The notes: generated by a model from the letters alone, not told the origin. 14,295 bases of DNA from Verrucomicrobia bacterium UBA6015 (GCA_002428045.1 DIZZ01000290.1:1-14295), one strand, 5' to 3'. Positions 1 to 6,777 are shown, numbered from the stretch's first letter. Made by a program: numbers and translations.

Positions 1-1518
1 GTGGCCATGCGGGCCGCCTTCAAGGCCGTTCAGGACCACCATCAGGTCGCCGTGCTGGTACCGACCACTGTTCTGGCCCAGCAGCATTACCAGACGTTTT
101 CCGAACGCATGGCGGGCTTCAATGTCCGCATCGCCGTGATCAGCCGCTTCCAGACACCCGCGCGGCGGCGCGAGATCCTGCAGTCGCTGGCCGCTGGCGA
201 GGTGGATATGATCATCGGTACGCATGCCCTCGTGCAGCCGGGCGTCAGCTTCGCCTGCCTGGGGCTGGTGATCATCGACGAGGAGCAGCGTTTCGGCGTG
301 GCCCACAAGGAGCGGCTCAAGAAGGTCCGGCAGCAGGTGGATGTACTGACGCTGAGCGCGACCCCGATCCCGCGCACGCTCTACATGAGCATGACCGGTG
401 CGCGCGACATGAGCCTGATCCGCACCCCGCCGCGTGAGCGGGTGCCGATCGAGACGATCATGGTCAACAGCAGCGATGAAGTGATCCGCGATGCCATCCG
501 CCGTGAGCTGGCGCGCGGCGGTCAGGTGTACTTCCTGCACAACCGGGTGCTCTCCATCCGCCGCCTGCAGGAACGGATCGCGTCCCTCGTTCCCGAAGCC
601 CGGATCGAGGTGGCCCACGGGCAAATGAAATCGTCCGAGCTCTCCGGCGTCATGCAACGCTTCGCGACGGGACAGGCCGATGTGCTGCTCTGCACAACGA
701 TTATCGAGAGCGGACTGGACATCCCCCGCGCCAACACGATCCTGATCGACCGCGCCGACCGCTTCGGGATTGCCGACCTTTACCAGTTGCGTGGTCGCGT
801 GGGCCGTGCCGACCGCAAGGCCTACGCCCTGCTGCTGCTGCCCGCCCACGGGATGGTCGACCGCGACGCCCGCGAGCGCATCCAGGCTCTGCGGCGCAAT
901 GCCGGACTGGGGGCTGGCTTCAACCTGGCCGTGCGCGATATGGAAATCCGAGGGGCTGGCAATATCCTCGGATCGGCCCAGAGCGGACATATCTCGGCGG
1001 TCGGTTTCGGCCTCTACTGCAAGCTGCTCCAGCGGGCCGTGGCCCGTCTCAAGGGGGAGGTTGTCGAACCCTTGCTGACGATAGAATTGAGGCTGGATTT
1101 CATCCGCGCCACCACCGAGGATGACGGCGAAACGGCCGCCGCCTGCCTGCCGCACGGCTATATCGGTGATGAGCGCCTGAGGGTCGCGATTTACCGACGA
1201 CTGGCGGAGGCCACGGACGAGTGCTTGATCAACGATCTGCAGGCGGAGGTCACGGACCGTTTTGGCTCGCCCGTCCCGAGGCCCGTCACCCTGCTCTTCG
1301 CCATTGCCCGGCTACGCCTTGTGGCCGCCCGCAAGGGCATCGATCTACTGGAGGTCAAGCAAGGCAAGATCATGCTCCGGCGCGATGGCGAGTTCCTGAC
1401 AGCGAACGGCCGCTTCCCGCTGCTTCACTCCCGCAAAGCCGAGGACGCCATCGCCGAACTTGAGAATCATTTAAGCGACATGGCGAAGGAGGGTGCCGCC
1501 AGGTTAACTCGACGATGA
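1..1518 (+). CDS. mfd: Transcription-repair coupling factor Mfd, C-terminal part (5' end outside window)
   Basis: Mfd is the ATP-driven DNA translocase that pushes stalled RNA polymerase off damaged DNA and recruits UvrA. The frame is open from base 1. It begins just after where the Walker A lysine would lie, so the window cuts the gene and no start codon is claimed. Visible motifs are VLVPTTVLAQQH (residues 18-29), the helicase motif II DEEQRFGV (93-100), LTLSATPIPRTLYMS (motif III region), IIESGLDIPRANT, and motif VI YQLRGRVGRADRK. The RAGNILGSAQSGHI-like segment that follows is typical of Mfd. The last ~140 residues match the C-terminal TRCF domain in arrangement. About 505 of the usual 1,050-1,200 residues are present. 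It is the only clear plus-strand gene and converges with the minus-strand genes downstream. Family assignment is very secure. Confidence 0.96.
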   Translation: MAMRAAFKAVQDHHQVAVLVPTTVLAQQHYQTFSERMAGFNVRIAVISRFQTPARRREILQSLAAGEVDMIIGTHALVQPGVSFACLGLVIIDEEQRFGVAHKERLKKVRQQVDVLTLSATPIPRTLYMSMTGARDMSLIRTPPRERVPIETIMVNSSDEVIRDAIRRELARGGQVYFLHNRVLSIRRLQERIASLVPEARIEVAHGQMKSSELSGVMQRFATGQADVLLCTTIIESGLDIPRANTILIDRADRFGIADLYQLRGRVGRADRKAYALLLLPAHGMVDRDARERIQALRRNAGLGAGFNLAVRDMEIRGAGNILGSAQSGHISAVGFGLYCKLLQRAVARLKGEVVEPLLTIELRLDFIRATTEDDGETAAACLPHGYIGDERLRVAIYRRLAEATDECLINDLQAEVTDRFGSPVPRPVTLLFAIARLRLVAARKGIDLLEVKQGKIMLRRDGEFLTANGRFPLLHSRKAEDAIAELENHLSDMAKEGAARLTRR

Positions 1519-1678
1519 AGGCCCGATCTTTAGTCGCCATGCCGTATAAAACAACACGGAATCCCTGCTGTGGTGGGGACGGCAATGGCTTGAAGATCAT
1601 ATTCTGAGGGTGTAAATGAATAGACATTGACGTTCTGTAGTATTCATGGTGCGTCGCTATTCCAGCGCGATGGTCACT

Positions 1679-1831
1679 TCACGGGAGGTCTGCCCTGCGC
1701 GAGGCCATTGCATCAATGTTGGGGGTCTTGACATTCGGGTAGCCAGCATAACCGAACGCCTGCGCCCGCCACTGGTCGGCCAATACAATCACAATATTCG
1801 GCTTCATCACGCCGCCATCCAGCGGCATCAT
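1679..1831 (-). pseudogene. Sulfatase N-terminal remnant
   Basis: The minus-strand frame from ATG at 1831 (or a second ATG at 1807) reads MKPNIVIVLADQWRAQAFGY and then NVKTPNIDAMA. This is the start of arylsulfatase-type enzymes: the PNI..ILAD metal-binding Asp, then TPN.D.LA. It stops at 1679-1681 after about 50 codons, whereas family members have 450-550. The catalytic CxPSR motif is absent, so no activity is possible. Near the break another frame continues to a stop at 1657-1659 with ...SREVTIALE, which may be the 3' end of the same or another gene after a deletion. The remnant starts 7 nt after the secreted-protein gene (stop at 1839), and a GAGGTG at that gene's end would serve as its ribosome site. 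It was therefore probably the last gene of that operon. Confidence 0.75.
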
Positions 1832-1838
1832 ATCTGCA

Positions 1839-2567
1839 TCACCTCATCTCCCCGAAAGGCGTGGAAATAGAGCCATGTACCCTGCCATTGTCGAACCTGA
1901 TAGTTGCGCTATTGTTACGGAACGGTCCATGGCAAGGGGGTTGGCCGTATGACACTGAAACCCCGGTACCCCCGGAATAGTGGCTTGATCGGTGCACCGT
2001 CCTCCTGTGCGCAGGATGGTAACCCGTTGTGAACGATGGATAGAAGGTATAGGTTCGGGAGCATCGGGAGCTCCATGCCTCCTGCGCCATCTGCTCCGCC
2101 CGCCGCGTCCGCGCCTCGGCTTCTCGAACACGCAACGCCATATCTATCTCCTGCCTTCGCCTCTGTGCCTGTTCGGATTTCCACTTCGCCTCGGACGACA
2201 ATGCCCCCTCATTATCAGTCCGACGAAAAGCATCTTCTGCACGCAGGCGCTCCTGTTGCTCGCTCAGCAGGCGCGCACGTTCACGGCGCAGGTGCTGTTG
2301 CTCACGTTCCGCCTTCATGGCTTGTACCTGCTCCTTGCTGACCAGGTCGGCGGTTTCAACCCTTCCGTCGCGCATGCGAACCTGACCCCGCTCATAGAAA
2401 TACCACTCCGCCGTCCCCGCTCGCATATACCCTTTGGCTTCGCCCAGCAAGGCGGTTACCGTGGCCATATCATCCCCGGCCTGCACCCCCCCGGCAACCC
2501 CTTGCATACCGCCGCATACCAGCAGCACCGCCGCTGCGAAATCCCGGATAAAGGGTGAGCATTTCAT
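1839..2567 (-). CDS. Secreted coiled-coil protein with an N-terminal SmpA/BamE-like segment, function unknown
   Basis: Predicted 242-residue exported protein. Residues 1-30 form a signal peptide (MKCSPFIRDF, a hydrophobic AAAVLLVCGG core, probable cleavage near VQA-GDD). No proper lipobox is present. Residues 33-75 (ATVTALLGEAKGYMRAG..EWYFYERGQVRMRDGRVE) resemble the short 'LLG.P.G.......YERG.V..RDG.V' motif of SmpA/BamE-like outer-membrane assembly proteins; this is recognised by pattern only. Residues 80-165 are rich in Arg, Glu, Gln and Ala and should form a long coiled coil. The C-terminal 75 residues are rich in His, Ser, Gly and Tyr and look disordered. The start is supported by GGGAGG seven bases upstream. 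It lies 33 nt after the UroD-family gene and 7 nt before the sulfatase remnant, so probably in one operon. The specific function is not recognised. Confidence 0.72.
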   Translation of the reverse strand: MKCSPFIRDFAAAVLLVCGGMQGVAGGVQAGDDMATVTALLGEAKGYMRAGTAEWYFYERGQVRMRDGRVETADLVSKEQVQAMKAEREQQHLRRERARLLSEQQERLRAEDAFRRTDNEGALSSEAKWKSEQAQRRRQEIDMALRVREAEARTRRAEQMAQEAWSSRCSRTYTFYPSFTTGYHPAHRRTVHRSSHYSGGTGVSVSYGQPPCHGPFRNNSATIRFDNGRVHGSISTPFGEMR

Positions 2568-2600
2568 GTTACACCTCCCATTCGATAGGCAGAGGGGGTT

Positions 2601-3677
2601 CTACGACGTCACCGTGCGTCCGTAATCAAAGAACCACTTGAGGGTGTCGTGGTTGACGCCGGGGGGGATGGAATGGTCGGTATGCAGAAGGTACCCGGAG
2701 CCGGATTTGAGCACGGGCAGGATCTTTGAACGCAGTTCGTCCTTGATGGACTCCCTGTCGTTGGCTTCCAGCTTGCGGATGTCGATATTGCCGCAGAAGG
2801 CGATCTTGCCACCGAAGGTTTCCGCAATCCGGGGCATGTGCATTCCCGCCTTGACCTCCATCGCCTGGAGGCAATCCATGCCGGCCTGCACCAGGCCCGG
2901 TACCAGCGGCTCGACAAACCCGCAGGAATGCACCATGACCTTGCAGCCCTTGCTGTGTGCATAATCAAAGAGTTTGGCATGTCCCGGCTGGACGATGTCC
3001 TGATACATGGCGGGTGACATGAAGGGCTTGTCCTTGAACCCCATATCCTCGTAGAAGAAGATGAAATCCGGCAGGCCTTCCTCTGCGAACAAGGTCTCCA
3101 TGTGCATGATCGTGAAATCGGCATAGGTGTTGACCATGTCCTTGACCCAATCGGGATCCAGGGCCATTCCCATGAGCATGTATTCGTGTCCGCAGACGGG
3201 ATGCATCTGCTCGAAGGGGGCCACGCCCGACCAGCAGAAGGCCCTGCCTTCGACCTGCGCCAGGGCCTTGTTGGAGCGGTAGTTCTGGAAAGGGATGCGG
3301 CGCCGGTCAAGCTTGAGCAGGTGTGGCTTGATGGTTGCCTCCCACGCCGGACGTTCCTGAACGGTGAAGTCCACATGCTCGGGGGTTCCCTGCTTCTTTT
3401 TCCACCAGCGCAACTTGGCCCCGTTGCCGGTCAGCTTGAGCACGGTCTCCTCGGTCTCTTCCAGGATCTGCTCCTTGAAGTCCAGATCGGCGGTCGAATT
3501 GAGCCATCCCCCCGCCCGCCAGCTCATGTCGAAATGGCGGCAGTCGTCCTCGCCCAGCAGCAGGACGCCTTCCTTTTCGTAGCGAGTCCGGGTTTCGGGC
3601 CACATCCCATCCTGGCAGGGCAGTTGATCAACGGGTTGATTGTGCAATGCGGCGAGTACGCGTTCCTTGTGTGTCAT
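2601..3677 (-). CDS. Uroporphyrinogen decarboxylase (UroD/MtaA/CmuA superfamily) protein, probable corrinoid-type methyltransferase
   Basis: A 358-residue protein with the UroD fold pattern: N-terminal MTHKERVLAALHNQPVDQLP, FYEDMGFKDKPFMSPAMYQDIVQPGHAKLFDYAHSKG split around residues 208-244, VMVHSCGFVEPLV (247-259), FCGNIDIRKL (294-303) and HTDHSIPPGV (332-341). The His-Ser-Cys at 250-252 fits the zinc-ligand region of MtaA/CmuA-type methylcobamide:thiol methyltransferases. The N-terminal substrate-binding arginines of true HemE are not evident, so heme synthesis is unlikely. This clade is common in anaerobes that use methylated or O-methylated compounds. The exact substrate cannot be told. 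A strong AAGGAGGG precedes the ATG. It sits between a rhamnosidase remnant and a secreted protein, with no corrinoid protein gene in view. The protein looks intact. Confidence 0.88.
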   Translation of the reverse strand: MTHKERVLAALHNQPVDQLPCQDGMWPETRTRYEKEGVLLLGEDDCRHFDMSWRAGGWLNSTADLDFKEQILEETEETVLKLTGNGAKLRWWKKKQGTPEHVDFTVQERPAWEATIKPHLLKLDRRRIPFQNYRSNKALAQVEGRAFCWSGVAPFEQMHPVCGHEYMLMGMALDPDWVKDMVNTYADFTIMHMETLFAEEGLPDFIFFYEDMGFKDKPFMSPAMYQDIVQPGHAKLFDYAHSKGCKVMVHSCGFVEPLVPGLVQAGMDCLQAMEVKAGMHMPRIAETFGGKIAFCGNIDIRKLEANDRESIKDELRSKILPVLKSGSGYLLHTDHSIPPGVNHDTLKWFFDYGRTVTS

Positions 3678-3709
3678 GATCCCTCCTTAATGGGTTTAAT
3701 CTATCTATT

Positions 3710-3720
3710 AATTGACAATT
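3710..3720. promoter_or_regulatory. Palindromic AATTG-A-CAATT, possible operator or -35 region of the UroD-family gene
   Basis: A perfect 11-bp palindrome lies 33-43 nt upstream of the UroD-family start and touches the stop codon of the rhamnosidase remnant. On the minus strand it reads TAAAATTGTCAATTAA in context. The same 16 bases with one change (TAAAATTGTCACTTAA) lie upstream of the XRE/ImmA gene at 6661-6676. TTGTCA could also serve as a -35 box, but I see no good -10 box at the right spacing here. A regulatory role is only a guess. Confidence 0.3.
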
Positions 3721-4077
3721 TTACAGGGAATGTCCAGCAGTATTGCATGTAGTAGTCACCACGAATATGTACGCGCCAGCCTGCACCTCCAGCACCGCCC
3801 GATCCAGGTAGTCGAGCCAGCGGCAATCCAGGCTAGAGCGCAACGGCTGCCCGGCATAGACGACGTTGACGGAGGTGTCGGTTGCCACCTTGCCCGAATC
3901 CCAGAGCGTTTCCCGTCCGCCACGTCCCACGCCGTCCACCACGACCTGCCAGGCCGTCTGCCGCTGTCCGTGCGTGCGGCAGGAATCCACCAGTTTCCAA
4001 CTGAAGCGTGGTTCAGGCGTATCCACCCCCAGCGGGTTGGCCAGATATTCACATCGCAAATCATTAACAGTCAGCAT
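3721..4077 (-). pseudogene. Alpha-L-rhamnosidase (GH78) remnant, N-terminus fused to a short tail
   Basis: From ATG at 4077 the protein begins MLTVNDLRCEYLANPLGVD, then TPEPRFSWKL, GQRQTAWQVVV, LWDSGKVATD and VVYAGQPLRSSLDCRW. This is the N-terminal beta-sandwich of family 78 alpha-L-rhamnosidases, which remove rhamnose from plant or algal polysaccharides. It ends after about 118 codons; complete enzymes have 900 or more, and the catalytic (alpha/alpha)6 barrel is missing. After ~residue 90 the sequence changes to ...DRAVLEVQAGAYIFVV, which resembles the 'V.EVGSG.Y.F' end of GH78 proteins, so the middle may have been deleted. The start is chosen because GAAAGGGA precedes it at good spacing; the frame also extends upstream to 4131, but those codons have no homology. 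It is non-functional as a glycosidase. Confidence 0.78.
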
Positions 4078-4162
4078 ATCGTCCCTTTCATCACATGTCG
4101 TCAGCCTGCGTTCGTTGTCTTTATCATTCATAAACCATTTGGAATGCGATCAAAGGCCTGCC

Positions 4163-4183
4163 CCTTGGCAACACATGCCAAGG
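4163..4183. repeat. Hairpin CCTTGGCA-acaca-TGCCAAGG
   Basis: A perfect 8-bp inverted repeat (4163-4170 and 4176-4183) with a 5-nt loop. AGGCCTGCC also occurs directly on both sides (4154-4162 and 4181-4189). A similar AAGACCTGCCAATATTCAT occurs at 5221-5239, beyond the other end of the four-helix-bundle cassette. No T-run follows in either direction, so a classical intrinsic terminator is not supported. It may be part of the repeat element. Confidence 0.55.
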
Positions 4184-4210
4184 CCTGCCGGCATTCATCT
4201 CTTGATGATC

Positions 4211-4231
4211 GGGAGGCGAGTCCCATACCCC
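4211..4231. repeat. 21-bp element, copy 1 (GGGAGGCGAGTCCCATAC...)
   Basis: This 21-bp stretch is identical to 6757-6777. Both copies are followed by a run of T on the plus strand and contain GGG...CCC arms. Copy 1 stands just left of direct repeat A; copy 2 stands just after the stop of the endonuclease remnant. It marks a boundary shared by two otherwise unlike junctions. Confidence 0.7.
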
Positions 4232-4236
4232 TTTTC

Positions 4237-4332
4237 GTTCATTTCTCACACGAAGTCACGAAGACACGAAGGCGCAAGAAGGGGTGAAAGTAAATCATAG
4301 GGAATCCTATCACGGCGTTGAGTTCGGTTTGC
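4237..4332. repeat. Direct repeat copy A, containing a period-8 NCACGAAG array
   Basis: This copy begins GTTCATTTCTCACACGAAG. It contains TC + three NCACGAAG octamers at 4246-4273, then AAGTAAATCATA, TCCTATCACGGCGTTGA and GTTCGGTTTG. The same order occurs at 5094-5193 with a few substitutions and a 3-base difference (GAG). On the minus strand its right half reads KQTELNAVIG. The octamer array reads HEDTKTRR-type peptides in one frame. Together with copy B it brackets the four-helix-bundle gene. Confidence 0.85.
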
Positions 4333-4440
4333 TTGATCAGATCAAATCTTGAGCCAAAACGCTCAACCGCCTTGTTTTTCTTGATTTCAGGAATCTTGCC
4401 CCCTGAGCTTTGATGGGCCACCCCGTCACCGTGCGATTTT

Positions 4441-5092
4441 TCATTCGCGGGTTCTCCGATTGGCGGTTCTCGCCTTATACAGGCGTTCGGTAAAGCCGCC
4501 CTCGGTTTCAAAATCTTGAGCCAGGCGCTCGACCTGGCGGTCGAGGAGTGCGCAGGCGACCGCCAGTAGCACAAGGGCGGCATTGGCGGAAATTTCCGGG
4601 TAGATTTTGGTGGACAGGGTGGACGGGGTGGACTTGGTGGACGCTGTGGGCAATACCGGTTTCAGTCGACAAGGTCCACTCTGTCCACTGGGTCCACCTT
4701 GCCTGGCGACCGCCACAACCCAGGCGGCCACTTCGTCGGCGGTTTGGCAGCGCTGGTCGATGAGTTGCTGGCCGGAGCGGGTTGCTGCGCTCCCAGGTTG
4801 CCAGGCCGCGCTGGCGCAGGAAATCCTCGTAGTCGAGCTTGAGTTCCTCGAGGCTGGCGCGGGCGACTTGGGTCAGCTTGAGCTCGGTCTTCTTCGAGGT
4901 GGCGGAGGCCTGCGAGCCTTCGGCGATGTTCTGCACGCCAGAGCGAGCCGCCTGCACCATCTGATCCTTCGTGCGGCTGAAGCGATCCACATAGCGGTCG
5001 CAGGAGCGCACGGTGATGTCATAACACAGTTGCGCCACCTGGAAACTTTTCAGCTTGCGGTAGCCGCCATGCTTTTGAATCAGCTCAGACAT
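4441..5092 (-). CDS. Four-helix-bundle protein with C-terminal suffix domain, frameshifted
   Basis: From ATG at 5092 the first ~107 residues read KHGGYRKLKSFQVAQLCYD, then MVQAARSGVQNIAEGSQAS and KKTELKLTQVARASLEEL. These match the family named after 23S rRNA intervening-sequence proteins, here the longer 'suffix domain' type. At about 4771 one extra base (C on the coding strand) breaks the frame. The next frame continues QQLIDQRCQTADEVAAW, then a Ser/Thr/Pro linker, then NAALVLLAVACALLDRQVE and GGFTERLYKARTANRRTRE to a stop at 4441. Rejoined, the product would be ~216 residues, the normal length. Left as is, the first frame runs to 4508 with junk sequence. A sequencing error or a recent mutation are both possible. 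The molecular role of the family is unknown. Near-identical repeats flank the gene on both sides. Confidence 0.85.
4605..4702. repeat. GGTGGAC / GTCCACC low-complexity linker repeats
   Basis: Several GGTGGAC-type units (near 4608-4645) are followed by GTCCACT/GTCCACC units (near 4673-4697) in the opposite orientation. The region can therefore fold back on itself. It encodes the Ser-Thr-Pro-rich linker (ASTKSTPSTLSTK) between the helix bundle and the suffix domain. Repeats of this kind expand and contract easily. Confidence 0.65.
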
Positions 5093-5093
5093 A

Positions 5094-5193
5094 GTTCATT
5101 TCTCACACGAAGGCACGAAGACACGAAGGCACAAGAATGGGGGGAAGTAAATCATATGGCTCCTATCACGGCGTTGAGGAGTTCGGTTTGTTT
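5094..5193. repeat. Direct repeat copy B, containing a period-8 NCACGAAG array
   Basis: This is the second copy of the repeat at 4237-4332, lying immediately upstream of the four-helix-bundle start codon on the minus strand. The octamer array is at 5103-5130. On the minus strand the right half reads KQTELLNAVIGAI-stop. That looks like the C-terminal end of a protein whose remainder is absent, because stop codons lie a few codons upstream near 5220. The GAG present here and missing in copy A is exactly one codon, which supports a coding origin for this segment. Confidence 0.85.
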
Positions 5194-5306
5194 GCCGGTG
5201 GCTCTGCTTTGATCCTTTACTAAGACCTGCCAATATTCATTTCTCGGTTATCGTCCCCTGCGCCAGACCCCTGCACCCTATCGGCTTAAATGAACATCTG
5301 GGTGCC

Positions 5307-5504
5307 TTAATAAGCTGGGTAAGTTCTTCCTGTTTTACTTTCAAATACCGCTATTTGCTTTTTGGGTTGAGAATGCTCTTCGCAACGTCTCCAGTCTTCA
5401 AGCACCCCTTGCTTCTCATCATCCCATTCGATCAGGTCACGCGTCAACCAGTCGTTGATGATTTCTAGCGGTGCGACATTCAATACGCCAAATTCCTGTT
5501 TCAG
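5307..5504 (-). CDS. Short unrecognised ORF coupled to the XRE/ImmA gene
   Basis: Directly after the XRE/ImmA protein another minus-strand frame is open for about 65 codons: FLKQEFGVLNVAPLEIINDW, LTRDLIEWDDEKQGVLEDW, ending TGRTYPAY. There is no ATG. A CTG at 5504 overlaps the upstream TGA as CTGA, and a TTG at 5483 is another candidate start. CGGGAGG lies about a dozen bases before the CTG. The composition is protein-like, with balanced charged and hydrophobic residues and two Trp in good contexts. XRE/ImmA regulators often have a toxin or substrate gene next to them, so this may be the remains of such a partner. No family is recognised, and it could also be a 3' fragment of a lost gene. Confidence 0.4.
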   Translation of the reverse strand: MKQEFGVLNVAPLEIINDWLTRDLIEWDDEKQGVLEDWRRCEEHSQPKKQIAVFESKTGRTYPAY

Positions 5505-6595
5505 AAAATCCAGGCCTCCCGCTCCCTTGTTGTCAGTTCCTTGATCTGCGCGGCGTCCAGCTCGCTCTCCAGCCCCATCAGTTCCCCGAGACGGCGGGCC
5601 GAAAGATTGTCGGACTGCGCCTCGATAAGCTGACAGAACAACGGACTCAACTGCCGGTACCGGGAAATATAATCCGCGCTGTCACCCTTTGCGAAAAGAA
5701 GGGCGTCTATTGTCGGATAATGCTTCCGAAGCACGTTATCCATGCGGGCGGCGGCCTGATGCATGGCTTTGTCATCGGGGACAAGCGCTTTTGCCAGGCC
5801 GAACAGCGCGTGTCCGTTTTCTGTCGCGAGCCCTTTGATAATCTGCAACTTCTGGGATTGCGAGAGCCCTTTCAGCAAGCCTCTCACAAACGACACATAT
5901 GGCTGCGGGAATTGCACCGCACTAGCCACGGCATCGCAATAATCCTCAAGCTCTTTGCTGACCTCCTGCTGCTCATCGAACGCGGAATGCACCGCCTCAT
6001 GCAGCAAGCAGAAAACAAGATCCAGCACGTTGGCCCGCTGATTGACAAAAACGACGCGATTCCCATGAATTGCTGAATAAAACGCATAGCTTTTGACATC
6101 CGGCGGAAACGGAACAAACACCACGAAGCAGCCCAGCTTAGCCAGCAGCCGGAATGCATAATCGTAGGTACAGGGCTTCTCGTCGGGCACCTCAGCCAAA
6201 GAGCGCAGTTTGCTGGCGGTTTGCTGAGCACTGTCGGCACCATAACCGTCAGTGCGAATCACCAGCAGGACGTCCGCCCGTTGCGCCCCCTCGAACAAGG
6301 GTGCAAAGGTAACAGCCAGCTCATGCGCAAGTTGCTGGCGTTTATCCGTCACCTTGACATTCGCCTTCGCGCGGTGAACCGGTACAGAGACAGCAACCGG
6401 AGGCGCATCGAACAGACCGATCGGTTCGATGTCCAGAACACGGCACAACTTCAGCAGGTGATGTCCTTTCGGAACCTGTCCTGCCAGCCAGCTATGCACG
6501 GTTTGTCGGCTGGTTTCCAGCCGTTCTGCCAATTGAATCCTCGTAAATCCGCGTTCCTCGCAGATTTTCTTCAGCCGTTCACCATTCCATTGCAT
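5501..6595 (-). CDS. XRE-family HTH regulator with ImmA/IrrE metallopeptidase domain
   Basis: A 364-residue protein. Residues 5-60 form an XRE/Cro-type helix-turn-helix (LKKICEERGFTRIQLAERL, TSRQTVHSWLAGQ, LCRVLDIEPIGLF). Residues ~125-225 form an ImmA/IrrE-type zinc peptidase: DYAFRLLAKLGCFVVFVPFP, then LVFCLLHEAVHSAFDE with HEXXH at 199-203, followed by ELEDYCDAVASAVQFP, which carries the third-ligand acidic region. Proteins of this two-domain type (COG2856-like) cut a repressor or antitoxin to switch on mobile elements, toxin-antitoxin or stress genes. The ~140-residue C-terminal region is helical and specific to this type. The start follows a GGGCGGGGG tract and spaced A-rich bases. The gene appears complete. 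Its neighbours are an endonuclease remnant upstream and a short coupled ORF downstream. Confidence 0.9.
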   Translation of the reverse strand: MQWNGERLKKICEERGFTRIQLAERLETSRQTVHSWLAGQVPKGHHLLKLCRVLDIEPIGLFDAPPVAVSVPVHRAKANVKVTDKRQQLAHELAVTFAPLFEGAQRADVLLVIRTDGYGADSAQQTASKLRSLAEVPDEKPCTYDYAFRLLAKLGCFVVFVPFPPDVKSYAFYSAIHGNRVVFVNQRANVLDLVFCLLHEAVHSAFDEQQEVSKELEDYCDAVASAVQFPQPYVSFVRGLLKGLSQSQKLQIIKGLATENGHALFGLAKALVPDDKAMHQAAARMDNVLRKHYPTIDALLFAKGDSADYISRYRQLSPLFCQLIEAQSDNLSARRLGELMGLESELDAAQIKELTTREREAWIF

Positions 6596-6629
6596 TTTTA
6601 CCCCCGCCCTTCAGTAAATCGCGGATGTA

Positions 6630-6674
6630 AAGATAACTTGACATATAACCGATTGCAAGCTTTAAGTGACAATT
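6630..6674 (-). promoter_or_regulatory. Possible promoter and operator of the XRE/ImmA gene
   Basis: On the minus strand TTGCAA (6653-6658) and TATCTT (6630-6635) are 17 bases apart and 34 bases before the start codon, an acceptable sigma-70 layout with imperfect boxes. Just upstream, AATTGTCACTT (6664-6674) is one base from the palindrome found before the UroD-family gene. An HTH protein commonly regulates its own promoter, so this is the natural place for an operator. No experimental or comparative support is available. Confidence 0.35.
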
Positions 6675-6756
6675 TTATTTCACTTTCTCTGCCAACGGCA
6701 AATCATCAGCAATCGCTGATTGAGAAACACGCGGATTTGGGGCTTCTCGATTAGCG

Positions 6757-6777
6757 GGGAGGCGAGTCCCATACCCC
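6757..6777. repeat. 21-bp element, copy 2 (GGGAGGCGAGTCCCATAC...)
   Basis: Exact match to 4211-4231. Here it lies just downstream (minus direction) of the endonuclease-remnant stop codon at 6789, and is followed on the plus strand by a C5T5 run. The 193-base gap between the endonuclease remnant and the XRE/ImmA gene otherwise holds only the promoter region described separately. Confidence 0.7.

Larger units (their letters stand above)
4078..4440. other. Gene-free stretch holding a hairpin and repeats
   Basis: No convincing gene lies here. From left to right it holds the 5' leader of the rhamnosidase remnant, a strong hairpin (4163-4183), a 21-bp element shared with 6757-6777, and copy A of the ~97-bp direct repeat (4237-4332). 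After that come about 110 bases running to the stop of the four-helix-bundle gene. A minus-strand frame through 4239-4450 is open (…RFGSRFDLIKQTELNAVIG…) and shares its last segment with copy B at 5094-5193. It probably preserves the 3' end of a lost gene rather than a live one. Confidence 0.6.

Noticed and set aside
1519..1640. Terminator after mfd
   Set aside because: A weak TCCC...GGGGA pairing near 1561-1580 has no T-run after it. I see no convincing terminator in this stretch.
2601..3677. Heme biosynthesis HemE
   Set aside because: The protein has the UroD fold motifs but the HSC zinc-type motif and an N-terminus unlike HemE, and no other heme genes are nearby.
4239..4583. Minus-strand ORF overlapping the end of the four-helix-bundle gene as an independent gene
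   Set aside because: Its first part is an out-of-frame reading of the suffix domain and its last part is the repeat. Only the short KQTELNAVIG segment seems to be old coding sequence.
4605..4702. Plus-strand Trp/Gly-rich ORF (GWTGWTWWT type) as a gene
   Set aside because: It is the complement of the Ser/Thr/Pro linker repeats of the four-helix-bundle gene, and its composition is an artefact of the GGTGGAC units.
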